Source: Eublepharis macularius
Taxonomy: Eukaryota; Chordata; Lepidosauria; Squamata; Eublepharidae
Assembly: GCF_028583425.1 (NCBI RefSeq)
Contig: NC_072801.1
Span: 64,557,766 to 64,621,765 of the forward strand
Reading direction: 5' to 3'
DNA: 64,000 nt
A program made the position numbers and the translations under genes. Below are positions 1 to 42,309 of this stretch, piece after piece; the first letter of the stretch is position 1; every line of letters begins with the position of its first letter. Under the pieces are notes generated by a model. That model was not told the DNA's origin and made no database searches. It worked only from the letters and a program-made list of their open reading frames with translations.

Positions 1-1966
1 AGAGGAGGCCCCAGCAAATCAAGAGGGGAAGCAATCTTCTCCAGGTAGCAGAATTTGGGGCAGCATCAAGGGCAGCAGAACAGGAGACACACAACTGCCT
101 GTAGCAAAATGCCCTGTCCCTTTAATATGCCATGCCATGAAAAGCTTCATTTCTGCACATTATTAAAGGGAGAGGATATTTTTCTCCTAGGCTACTGACA
201 ACCCTGAGGCAAGCTTCAAGGGGAAAGGCATTCCACAGTGGGGTTGCCAAGCTCCAAGTGGGGCTTGGAGGTCTCCAGGAATTACAACTGATCTCCAAAT
301 GACAGAGATCAGTTCATATGGAGGAAATGGCTGCTTTTGGACTCTATGGCCATACTGAGGTCCCTTCCCTCCCCAAGCCCTTGCCCCCCCCCCCAGACTC
401 CACCTTCAAACCCCCAGGAATTTCCCAACTCAGAGCTGGCCTTGTTTTTCTGGCTAGTGTGTTGAAAGAGCGCTTGTAGCAGGGTTTCTTTCTTGCATTG
501 GGTATTCCTACTTTTTTTGCAAGCAGAGTTGCTTAAAAAGGGGTTGCATTAGACTGGCACTTTCATGGGAATCAGTGTTCCCTTATGTCTGAAGAAATGT
601 TTCTAGAATATCTTCTAAATGGAATTGTCTTCTTCTGCAGTGTTGTGAGGGAGAGGGGGACAAAACTAGCATTAGTTTGCTCCACCTTGTGTTGATTCTT
701 AACCACTCTGCCCCACCAGCCCCAATGGGTATTAGCTGCCCCTGGGAGAGGTGTGTACATGGGGATGTAACACCCTCACTGTACCGTTTTCTCAGCCTCT
801 CTACCCCTGCCCCCACCCCCCAGCTAGTATTTGCCTCACTGGGGGAAATGTCAGTGGGACAAATATCGGTTTGGGTAGGGAACACTATGTGAGATTGGGA
901 AAATGGTGCACCAATTAAATGAGTCAAAACCAAAACCAAGTCCCTGGTAGTGACTTTTTAGCAATTAAAAACCACATTGGAGTTCTGATCATACATCTCA
1001 CAGCATCTCAGCTGCTTTGAATCTTAAACATGCCGGAATTTGTGTTTGAAGAGAGTTACCTAAGGGAAATTACCCTAAAATGGCTGCCCCATACAACCTT
1101 GGTTATGTTGGCGGGGGGCCTCCAGCAGACACTAGCAAAATGGTAGAAGTCCAGACATGGGTCTGCTTTTGCCTCATAATTCTTGCTGCCACTTACTTCT
1201 TGAAAAAGACATATATGGCGTATTTAACGGGTAGCTTTGCTTGGTGAAACATGTCCTGAGTGACGGGGCCGTTGTTTTCACTAGAAAATGGAGAAATGGG
1301 AAGAATAAAGATGCATCAACACACATGCACCACTGACCCAATCATGTTCTGCAGGCACACTATTTCCCCCCTCCCCTGCCACAACTTCACTTGTTGTCAG
1401 GACTCTCAAAGCCCATCAATATTCTGAATTTAAATCTGCTAGAACGTGTGATTTAAAAGGTATGTTTGCTGATCTGAAACTGGCTTAAGTCTGTCATGAA
1501 AGCACATTTCACTTCATTCATGTGTGGTAAACAAGATCGACAGGCTCTCCTATTAGGCCTGGTGAGGAAAGTATGAGCCATTTTGAGGCCCTAAGTGACC
1601 ACACCTCAGTGGTCTACTTCTTTTCTGCACTCCATCCCCCAAAAGATGTGTCTTCAATTGCCACCACTAGCAATAAGACGACAACACCAGGGTTTAGTTC
1701 TTCTAATAAATAAGCCATTCTTTCATGTCCTATACCTCAGTTTACCTTGAGAACCAATGAGGTGAAGGGGATACGGTGTGCATCAAGGACTGGGAAGGAC
1801 TGGATCCAAATTCTCACTGAACTATGAAGCTCAGCTTGAACCAAGCATTGTTGCTCAGCCTAACCAACCTCAAGAAGAAAATGGCAGGACTGGAACATGG
1901 GCCTTTTACGCTACCCAAAGCTCCTAGGAGGATAGATGGAATGATAAGTCAGGCACAGAGTCTCAC
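1..1966. other. Part of integrin intron 22; one repeat, otherwise nothing recognised
   Basis: This is intron of the integrin gene. I looked on the minus strand for the next exon (expected to start near ENN..PVKYAVY) and found none. A MITE lies at 241-440; the rest is plain AT/GC-mixed sequence. Confidence 0.6.
241..440 (+). mobile_element. GTTGCCA-type MITE copy (family A)
   Basis: Starts gggttgccaag and contains the family core gagatcagtt, atggctgctttt and ctccaggaatttcccaac. Full copies begin tagggttgcca and end tggcaacccta, so they have terminal inverted repeats. The right tip is missing here. Confidence 0.7.
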
Positions 1967-33249
<31,283 letters not shown>

Positions 33250-33417
33250 CCTTGGCTAGGTATTTCCCCAGGCTATATGGAGATTCTGGAGGCTGGCTAA
33301 ACTGACCACATTCTCCTGAAGATGTGGCCGCTTAAGCCATGACAGTGGGTTTGAATGTTGTCAAGTGAAGCAAGTGAGAGGCATTTGCAAAACTGATGGG
33401 TAGGAAAGGGAAGAGGC

Positions 33418-33436
33418 AAAAGGGGAAGCTGAGTCA
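33418..33436 (+). promoter_or_regulatory. Candidate PU.1 / AP-1 composite site above the integrin start
   Basis: aaaaggggaag at 33418-33428 fits a PU.1 (ETS) core, directly followed by an exact AP-1 TGAGTCA at 33430-33436, about 170-190 bp upstream of the integrin ATG. PU.1 and AP-1 control CD11 genes in mammals. Site function here is inferred only. Confidence 0.4.
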
Positions 33437-33651
33437 GAGACAGGGGAAGGTGGAATGCAGGGCTCTCTGACCACAAGAGAGGAGGTGGCAGATGAACTAT
33501 ACTCTTTCAAACTCAGAAATGGAAAAAAAAAAACCCATTCCCTCTATTGTACTCTTTTCACTTGGAGAATTCAGGAACTGTTTTACGGATTTTCAAATGC
33601 ATACATACAATTTATTTACTTATTTATTTGCTTCTTTTCTACTCCCCTTGA

Positions 33652-33947
33652 AAAGGAGCCCCGTGGCGCAGAGTGGTAAGCTGCAGTACTGAAGCCCAAG
33701 CTCTGCTCACAACCTGAGTTCAATCCTGGCAGAAGCTGGGTTCAAATAGCCGGCTCAAGGTTGACTCAGCCTTCCATCCTTCCTAGGTGAGTACCCAGTT
33801 TCCTGGGGGTAAAGTGTAGATGACTGGGGAAGGCAATGGCAAACCACCCCATAAAAAGTCTGCCAAGAAAACGTCCTGATGTGATGTCCCCCGCATGGGT
33901 CAGTAATGACTCGGTGCTTGCCCAGGGGACTAACTTTAACTTTTTAC
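33652..33947 (+). repeat. tRNA-SINE with Bov-B-type tail
   Basis: gagccccgtggcgcagagtg head, tgagttcaatcctggc box B, ggcaatggcaaaccacccc body, ggggactaactttaac tail. Flanked by ctactccccttga and ctactcccctgga (13 bp, one mismatch). Confidence 0.88.
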
Positions 33948-34094
33948 CTACTCCCCTGGAGATGCATGATGGATAACATCAGTAAAAACAATGCAATGAC
34001 AGTGTAATACAATTCATAATATAATATGGCGTAGAATATGCAATGGATGAGAGGGAGGGCGGTAAAGGTTACATCAGTGTTTAGTTCTCATGGC

Positions 34095-34325
34095 CCCTTT
34101 TTACACGTCCAGGGTAATACCCATTGCCACTGTGGGGTCAGAAGCAATTTTCTCCAGGCCAGTTTAACCAGGGATACTGGAGGAGGGTTTTTTTTTGCCA
34201 TCTTCTGGACATGGAGAAGGGGACACTGGGTGTGCGTGTGTGGGGAGGGTAGTAGTGAATTTCCTGCATTGCAGGAGGTTGGACTAAATGATCCTGGGGA
34301 GTCCCTTCCAACTCTATGATTCTAA
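34095..34325 (+). mobile_element. CR1-type LINE 3' end
   Basis: ggtaatacccattgcc, aatttcctgcattgcaggag, gttggactaaatgatcctgg, cccttccaactctatgattc: the classical CR1 terminus. Confidence 0.8.
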
Positions 34326-35070
34326 GTCATAAACTGCCTAAATATTTCAAAGGCGTTACTACAGCCCTACTTATATGACTCCTAAGGTGTGATAAAATGA
34401 CCTCTATTATGCAAAAATGAGGGAGGGGGTTGTGTGGATCACAAGATCTGTTGAGCATCCTCGTTTCTAGATATGCACAGTTGTCTACTCAAAACCAGTT
34501 TTAAGTTGCTTCTGTATAATAATAGCATAGTCCCCCATTTTCCATGCAGATGGAAAGTTCTTCTCCAGTAATTTTCCTAGTAATGTCTGAACAGTATGTT
34601 AGTATGAAAAAAGTTCAGTTAAGTACGAACAGAAGAAAAACCCCTCAGGCGGAGACCAAAGGTGAAGAACTCTGTTTCTTACGGTGGCCAAAGAGATGGT
34701 TCTGGGACACTCACAAGTAGGGTATAAGGATGAGAGCAACTGGTGCCCTGTGATATATACTAGTATTTAGCTATCATGAGCATTGATGGACTTATACACC
34801 ATGAATTTATTCAGTTTCATTTTTAAAGGCTTGGGCCCTCACTAGATCTTGTGGCAGTGAGTTCCATATGACAGTAATCTAATATGTGTAAAGAAACACT
34901 CTCAATCCCCTTTTCTCAATCCCCTTTTTAATTCAATGGAAGTGGAGATTTCTCAGGATGCTGAATTCTGTACTCAACAACAACTAATGGCTTTCCTTGG
35001 ATAATGCTGGCTTACCTGGGAGTAAGCCCCATTGAATATATTTGAGTAAGTAGACCTGTTCAGGAATTGG
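34326..35070 (+). other. Intergenic; probable old LINE scrap
   Basis: 34780-34960 (gcattgatggacttatacac, ctcactagatcttgtggcag, tgagttcc) matches a phrase common in CR1/L2-like squamate LINE remnants. The rest is not recognised. Confidence 0.4.
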
Positions 35071-35080
35071 ATTGCTGAGA

Positions 35081-35308
35081 GCGGAACCACAAGTGACAAA
35101 AGGCACAGATTGGACACTTGTCTGCTTCCCTCAAGTTTTGATGGGAAATGTAGGCAGCTTGGCGGAATGTTGGACAAGTGACAGTTGAAAAGTCCATTGG
35201 ACAGCAGTCAGAGAGTCAAGCTGCAAGACTAGGATGCCTACATTTCCCATCAAAACTTGAGGGAAGCTGACAAGTCCAGTCTGTGCCTTTTGTCACTTGT
35301 GGTTCTGC
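35081..35308. mobile_element. Hairpin MITE (family E)
   Basis: gcggaaccacaagtgac...caagttttgatgggaaatgt and its mirror acatttcccatcaaaacttg...gtcacttgtggttctgc. Long arms with a short centre. Confidence 0.8.
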
Positions 35309-35319
35309 TCTGAGTGTGC

Positions 35320-36745
35320 TCAGAAAGAAGTCTAAGGGACTTCAACCTAACAAGCAGTATAGGATATAGGAATGGGGTAGAATGCGCCCCCCCCCCCCAG
35401 CATGCTGCAGCATCACATTGACTTACATAGAGCAAGCACAAGATCAGGAATTTCATAAAGCAGCACAGAAGTTCATATGATCCTTCTCTGAAAATTACCA
35501 TTATTGGCAGTGCGGAACAGGGAGCAAAAGACATCTCTTGCCCCACTTGCAAAGACCAGAATGCTTTTACAGCAAGGAAAATCTTAAGCAACATACAGCG
35601 GAAGGAGTGGGGGTGATCTGTATGAATTTCATCACCATGCCATGCAGGTCAGTATTGGAGGAAAAGCTGGGGAGGTAGAATCAGTGTGGGTAAATAATCT
35701 TGGCAGACTGAGTAAGCAGTGACAGTCACGCAAACGAATGATGGATCAAAGAGTTTTTATTCAAGGAACGACCATACTAGATACTTAATTATTTGCTGTA
35801 TTTATCGCCACCCCCCCTTCCTCACTGAGAGTCAAGTGGATTACACAGTATAAACTGATAGCAGTCCGCACAACAAGATATTTGATAAGCGCATTGCAGG
35901 TCTATAGAACTGATGTGAGGAGACATTGAATAAACAATTACTAGGACTACCAAAATCTGAACGAGTATAGAATATTAGGCATGATACAGAGGGTAGGCAT
36001 GAATGATGAAGAAAAATGGTATCACATCAGCAGAAAACAATGAAAATGACAACAGGGTAATATGTGTGGGAGACTGATAATACATCCTATATACAGTGGC
36101 ATAGCCCATAGATAGAGATAGAGATCACACATTAGTTCTGTGGCTTGGGAGTGCGAGGGAGCTATCAACTTCTGAGAAGAAGAAAGATACAGCCTATGAG
36201 TTGGGGGGCGGGGTCCCACAAGAAAATAACACTTACATGAGGGGAAAAGATAAAGACACCACATTCCTATCTGACTAGCCTTCTACATGCTACCTCTAGC
36301 AAAACTTGTCTTCTTTCTTGTACAACTGACACTGCATATTTCAACAAATAACGGCAGAAGAATTGAGTTGTTTTTTGGATGTTCACCTTGACTGCATAGG
36401 ATGTAATGTCAAGAAAAACTCCATGTTGTTATGACATGACATTCTTTTATATGGAACACCTTTTCATCACTTCTTGTTAATTGTCTGTAGCCAAATTAAG
36501 GTCTCTCTTAAATGTTACTTCCTTCACGAGTTCGCCCTGGAGCCAACCCAGGCTCATGCAGACACACAGCAGCTTTGGGGGATATCTTGTTGACGGGTTC
36601 AGAAAGCTGCTGTGGGGATGGGGGGAGGGAGAGCTTCTGCCTTTCTCCCAAGCTCTCCCCCCCTCCCCGACCCCATGCAAAAAGAGGTGGGAGGGAGAGA
36701 GTTTCTAGTTTTGCCTGCTTCACGTGGAGGTATTTTGTGCACATG
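35320..36745. other. Intergenic, no gene recognised
   Basis: AT-rich with a short poly-C (35387-35399). No exon, repeat end or long ORF was seen. Confidence 0.4.
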
Positions 36746-36747
36746 AG

Positions 36748-37143
36748 CACTGCTGGTGCCAGGGTCTCTGGCGCCTGCAGCAACCTCCCTCCTGTGCGTG
36801 CTGTGCGCGCGCGCACCATGGACAGCGCAATGATGTCATCGCGCGATGACATCGCACAGCGCAAGCCGGGGCATTTGCTGGCGGATGGCTGGGGTGGTGG
36901 GCGGAGGCTGCTCTGCGCTCCGCACGCCGCCCTGGCAGTGGCTTGTGGCTGCTGCGCCTGGCTGGGGGCGTGTGGTGGCGGCGGCAGTGGCAGCGGCACA
37001 GGGCTGGCTGGCTGCAGCAGCTGCGGGCCAGCCACGCCAGCTCCGGCACACGCCTCCGCCCCCGACACCCCCTCCGGCACCTCTCCAGGGCCCTCGCACC
37101 TGAGGCCACTGCCTACCTGGCCTCTATGGGTGTGCCGGCCCTG
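36748..37143. mobile_element. CpG-rich hAT-type MITE (family C)
   Basis: Flanked by identical 8-mers cacatgag. Core gcaatgatgtcatcgcgcga has the CRE positions decayed to TGATGTCA; the right end ccggccctg matches the family. Confidence 0.82.
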
Positions 37144-37149
37144 CACATG

Positions 37150-38100
37150 AGGGAGTAGAAATGGGAAATCCCCTCCCTCACTGTTTTTGCATGGGAGGGG
37201 GAAAGCTTGAGAGAAAGGCAGGAGCTCTCACTCCCCTTCTTTTGTCAATGTCCTTGGTTTACATAATGGCATAGAACAATATAGTACAGTGTAAAAAAAA
37301 TAAAGAACAAATTGTTTTCTGTCAGGCAGGACCAACTTAGAAATGCATGCTTTTATAGAAATTGAAGTATATAGGCATAATCCTTTTCTCAAAAATCCCT
37401 TAACAACAGTGACCTTGGGACAGTCACGCACACTCAGCCTAACCTAGCTCATATGATTGTTGTGAGTAGAAAATGGAGGGCAGGTGAACAATGTAAGTGC
37501 TTTGGATTGGGGCCAGCACATGCCTTTTTGTAGAGCTCTGTGATTTAGGGTGATCCAATTACTATTTGGGTGCACCTCCCCCCTCTTTCTGCCTGTGCAT
37601 GTCTTCTGGGGGCATCTTTGAAGCAGTTAACACAAGAACTGGACTTTGGTGCTAGAAGCATTATAGGTCCACCTGGAGGGCTGAGTCCCCTGACTGTGGG
37701 AGTGTATCATATGTGGTAGAGGAAGCCTCATTTTGGAGTGAAAAGGGCATATCACCGTTCCAGTTGCTTATTCATATCTCTGCCCAATACAAGCTACTTG
37801 GAGGCAGCCCAAATAGGAGCCATTAGTTCCAGAAACCAGTGTTTAGATTGGGGCAGCACGTCTTCTTCTAGGGGACAGTCTCTGGAGCTCAGGGTTGTGT
37901 GTTTTGGGCTGCAGCTTCCTCCCTGTGCAGTTGTCCCAGGGGCACCCTACTTTGAAGCAGTTAACATAAGAATGAGCTTTGGGGAAGAACCCAGCATAGG
38001 TCCACTTGGAGGGCTGAGTCCCATGAACATGGACGTGAATGATATGTGCTCCTCCATTCCCCCCAATATTTGTGTTTGGATTTGCAAACAAGGAACTAGG
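37150..38100. other. Intergenic, fragment of family K SINE only
   Basis: 37405-37505 carries cactcagcctaacctagctc and gattgttgtgag of the family K SINE. Two related stretches (37625-37745 and 37950-38055: tttgaagcagttaacataag, aggtccacttggagggctga, gagtccc) form a diverged direct repeat of unknown identity. Confidence 0.45.
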
Positions 38101-38110
38101 AACTGCAAAT

Positions 38111-38520
38111 CAGGGCCGGATCTAGGATTGCTGGTGCAACCCTTGTCCAGCCCTCTGTGCATGCACATGCGCACACAACGATGATGTCATCACGCAGGGT
38201 GGGAGGTGTGTTGTCTGTGCGGCAAGCCGGCAGCCCAGGCACCCGGTGCGCCACCCAGCTGGCAGTGGCGGTGGCATGGGCATGTGCTGAGGCAGCCAGC
38301 TTGCTGTGCAGGTGGCTGAGCACAGGGCCGGGAGGTCCTGCGCACATGGCAAGCCAGCCACCCCATTGGCGGGGCAGGTGAGGGCCTCCCAACCCTGCAC
38401 TCAGCCTCCCACGTGGCAAACCACAGCATGCTCCAGGTGGCTGGCAGCCGCACCCAGCAACCCCCTCTTTGGCAGTGCCAGGGATGGGCTACCTCCCCTG
38501 CCCCCCTCGATCCGGCCCTG
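38111..38520. mobile_element. CpG-rich hAT-type MITE (family C), full length
   Basis: Ends cagggccggatc and gatccggccctg are perfect 12-bp inverted repeats, flanked by the 8-mer ctgcaaat on both sides. Core atgatgtcatcacgc. This copy defines the family's termini. Confidence 0.93.
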
Positions 38521-38529
38521 CTGCAAATA

Positions 38530-39205
38530 AGAAACTGGGAACCAGCTTCAACTATGTGAGACAACTTATCTCTAAAGTAATTCTGCAGACTGCCTGGAAG
38601 ACTGAGAAAGTTAGCATCTCCATGTGTTCATCAAAGGGTGAAAAAGGGTGTTTGCTTTACCTATCTGTCCTGTATGCATATGAAAAAGATGCATCTCTGT
38701 TTGTGTGCTTATTGGAGGAGAGTCAATGTGCATCTCTGATAACATTGTTTTTTTTTTTTAGAACTTTATAGATAGTGCATGAACTATTCGAAAAAGGGAA
38801 GTGGGTTGATCGTGTTGCATACTAATCTGGACTCTTTTGAGGCTGCGGTCTATTTACCATCATTATAGTTACATACACTATTTGCTAACAATATGGCATG
38901 TTCACAATGAGAAATAACTTCTTTCTTTGTTTTGAGAATTTGTGCTTTTTGTGGCCAAATATCTTCTCAAAGCAGCTAACAAAAATGATTCACACAGTTA
39001 CAATTAGGCACTAAACTGAACATTAAACAGCTCAATGTCCCATGAGAGCCTTAATTACATGTAATGCATTCCTTGGATTGTGTTTGGGTCAAAAGAAAGT
39101 GATGTTCTTTACTGTGACTGTAGAGTAGTTGATTTTTTTTATGGACACCCCTGATGATAAATATCCCCAGGGCAACAGCAGTACAATGGCAGTATTTGAA
39201 TGTTG
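38530..39205. other. Intergenic, no recognised content
   Basis: No repeat ends or exon-like ORFs; one T-run at 38751. Confidence 0.4.
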
Positions 39206-39209
39206 CCAG

Positions 39210-39515
39210 ACAGAATAAGGTAAAGGTAAAGGTGGTCCCCTGGGCAAGCACCAAGTCATTACTGACCTATGGAGGGACGTTGCATCATGACGTTTTCTTG
39301 GCAGACTTTTGTTATGGGGTGGTTTGCCATTGCCTTCCCCAGTCATCTACACTTTACCCGCAGGAAACTGGGTACTCATTTTACCAACCTCGGAAGGATG
39401 GAAGGCTGTGTCAACCTTGAGCCGGCTATGTGAACCCAGCTTCCGCCAGGATGGAACTCAGGTTGTGAGCAGAGCTTGGGCTGCAGTACTGAAGCTTACC
39501 ACTCTACGCCATGGA
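39210..39515 (-). repeat. tRNA-SINE with Bov-B-type tail, inverted
   Basis: aaggtaaaggtggtcccctg, caacctcggaaggatggaag, gtgagcagagcttgggctgc. Same family as at 29549 and 33652. Confidence 0.8.
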
Positions 39516-39952
39516 ATAGCCAGGCTTCATTCTAGTGCTGAGCGGCTGCAATGGGATTTTCAATGCAATCCTGATTTCAATGGGCTTAGACCTGAAGTAA
39601 CTCTTCTTAGGATTGCACCGTTTGAGTGAATTGCACTTAGGGATTTTCTAAGTATGTTTTCAGCTGACTTATCTCTATCACAGAGTGTACTCAAACCTGT
39701 TTCCAAGAAAGCAACAATTTAATAGCAGTCCATGTTTATCCTGAGCCTGTAATGAAATGTGTGGAGGACACGATCTGTGAAGAAGCTGAGGAAAACTGCT
39801 TTTAATTGCTGAACAAGCACATCCAAGATCTCACCCCCACATACACGCACTGAGACTGGGATGTGTTCTGTTTTTGACCTGCTACTGGAACCCTGTCCTA
39901 AGTTCTTGGAACAAAGCCACCTCCAGGTCAAGATAACTCAGTAAATCCTCTT

Positions 39953-41775
39953 TGACAGTGCAGAAAAAGCCATTGAGTCAAGGAGGGCGAATGAAGAGAC
40001 TGATCTTCAGCAGGCAGGGCTTGAAGAAGGAGAGCCAGGCAAGGTGCCCCACAGGACAGAAAGTGAGCATGGGGATGGAAGTAAACAGCTGGGAGACCCT
40101 GGGAACAAACAGCCCAGACCCAGACAGAATGAGAAATACAGCTCTCATATTTGTCCTAAATGTGGGGAGGGCTTCCACTGAAGGGCCAGCCTTACTGAGT
40201 GTCATAGAATCCATGCAAGAGAGAATTTAGCCATTGGTGGGCATCTTAGAACCTTCCCCGGGGAGACCTTGTCTCTTGCTGAAGCTCATGCTGTTCTTTT
40301 GGGAAATGGCACTGTCCTTTCTCAATGCCAGAGACTCCACCCAGTGAAGAATATGCTCTCCTCCATGAACCAAAGAATCCCCAGCAGCAAGAAAACAGCA
40401 ACTCCTCTGAGAATTCACCCCATGGAGAAGCATTACCAGTGTTTGGAGTGTAGCAAAGCCTTCTAACAGGGGGCAGCATTTCCCAGGCACCAGAAGTACC
40501 TTGCTAGGGAGAAGCCCTACAGCTACTTAGACTGTGGGGAAATGTTTGGCTGGCGTCTGCATCTCGACATTCGCTACAGGAAATATGGTGGGGAGAAGGT
40601 GTACTGATGCACCAAGTGTGGGAGAAGCTTTAACCAGAGCATGACACTGCTGCAGGACCAGTTTAGCTACACGAGCAAGAAATCCTACAAGGGTGCCAAT
40701 TGTGGGGAAACCTCTGAGCAGAACTCACACCTCAGCTGCCACTGGAAAATCCACACCAGGGAGCACCTGTACCAGTGCACCAATTGTGGCAAGAGGTTCT
40801 AGCAGCATGCCCACCTGGTGCAGCATCAGACCACCCACAAGGGGAGTGTGGAAGATGTGTACCAGAGTGCCTACTTGGCTGCCTCTGGCCCTTATCCTTG
40901 CCTTGAATGTGGCAAAGTAGTCCAAAGGCAGCTCGTGTTGCATCACCCCTGTTAAATCCTGCAAAGGACAGGCTTCTGTCACTGTCAAATTCATATGAGG
41001 GAGAATTCCAGTGCAAAGAATGCTGCAAATGCTTTGGGTGCAGCTCCAGCCTCACCAAGTACTCTCCATGGTCATAGATCCAGAGGAGTTAGCCGTGTTA
41101 GTCTGTAGTAGCAAAATCAAAAAGAGTCCAGTAGCACCTTTAAGACTAACCAATTTTAATTATTATAGCATAAGCTTTCGAGAATCAAGTTCTCTTCATC
41201 AGATGCCTGATCAGGCATCTGATGAAGAGAACTTGATTCTCGAAAGCTTATGCTATAATAATTAAAATTGGTTAGTCTTAAAGGTGCTACTGGACTCTTT
41301 TTGACCAAGTACTCTGGCATCCATGCAGGTGAGCAGCTTTCTGTGTGCAGGCAGTGCAGGCATCACTTTCAGCAGAACTCCAACCTCACCCGCCACCTGG
41401 ACTCTCATTGTGCGTCTCCCCTGGGCTGCTCCAGCTGTGACCAAGCCTTCTGGGATCCAGAGGATTTGGCTGCTCACCACTGCGCTGCCCTCTACGAAGA
41501 TAAGCCACACCAGTGTGAAGATTGTGGTAAGCTCTTTCGCTGGATCTCACACTTCCAAATGCACCAACATGGCCATGCTGGCGAGTGACCTTATGTTTGT
41601 GTGGACTTTGGATGTGGGTTCAGCCAGGGTACGACCCTTCTGCAGCAATGGTACAGCCATTCTGGAGAACAGCCTTTCTGTTTTCAGGACTGCAGGAAAA
41701 GTTTTGGCTGGAGCTATATGTTGGCTAAGCACCAACATTTGCACATGACTGCTGTGCCCCAGGACAATCAATAGT
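39953..41775 (+). pseudogene. C2H2 zinc-finger gene, dead copy
   Basis: Reads as a zinc-finger protein exon: an acidic/linker part (SAEKAIESRRANEETD), then about nine finger remnants (CPKCGEGFH, CLECSKAF, CTKCGRSFNQSMTLL, CTNCGKRF, CLECGKV, CKECCKCFGCSSSL, CEDCGKLFRWISHFQMHQ) with H-x-EKP-like linkers. In-frame stops follow CGEGFH, CSKAF, EKVY and CGKRF, and another breaks the linker near 41588. At least one frame change lies near 40950, and some finger Cys/His are lost. No introns lie within the finger block, which is normal for this family, so retrocopy versus decayed gene cannot be told. A foldback element splits it at 41066-41303. It does not encode a working protein. Confidence 0.9.
41066..41303 (+). 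mobile_element. Foldback element (family F), perfect 184-bp palindrome
   Basis: Head atagatccagaggagttagc...tctgtagtagcaaaatc, then arms 41119-41210 and 41211-41302 that are exact complements over 92 bases with no spacer. It is flanked by accaagtactct on both sides (41054-41065 and 41304-41315), a 12-bp target duplication in the zinc-finger pseudogene. Confidence 0.95.
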
Positions 41776-41969
41776 GACATGAAGGTGCTTTTTTGCTAGT
41801 AGATCTTCCTGTTCATTCATACAGTCCTCAGAATCGTGGTAAAACATTTCAAGCTCCAGGACAGGTAGGGCTGTTGAATGGTTGTTCTCTCTTGGCAAGT
41901 GGGAACCCCTCTGCATAGAGAAAACTAACATGTCAGGGAGAAGAGTTCAGCCTAGTTTGCTCCCTGAGA

Positions 41970-42304
41970 GCCAAGCTACAAGTGATGCCTGACACAGGTT
42001 GGACACTTGTCAGCTTCCCTCAAGTTTTGATAGGAAATGTAGGAGTCCTGGTCTTGCAGCTTGGCTCTCCATTTAATTGAAGTTTACAGAAACCACACAC
42101 ACACACACACCCAGCGGAGGGGAAGGGGGGCGCCTGGCAACAGCCGACGCCTGCACTCCCCTCCTGACTGCATGTTCTCCCTCCCATAGACTGCCGCTCT
42201 GTAAACTTCTGTAAGCTGCAAGATCAGAACGCCTACATTTCCCATCAAAACTTGAGGGAAGCTGACAAGTGTCCAACCTGTGTCAGGCGTCACTTGTAGC
42301 TTGG
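41970..42304. mobile_element. Hairpin MITE (family E), large centre with CA repeat
   Basis: Arms gccaagctacaagtgatgcc...aagttttgataggaaatgta and mirrored tacatttcccatcaaaactt...cgtcacttgtagcttgg. The centre holds a CA microsatellite (about 42095-42111) and a GC-rich piece with its own small inverted repeat (gaagtttacagaa / aaacttctgtaa). Confidence 0.82.
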
Positions 42305-42309
42305 TTCTG

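Noticed and set aside
36508-37150. Two overlapping 212-codon ORFs on opposite strands
   Set aside because: Both lie over the GC-rich family C MITE; they are Ala/Pro/Arg-rich translations of the repeat.
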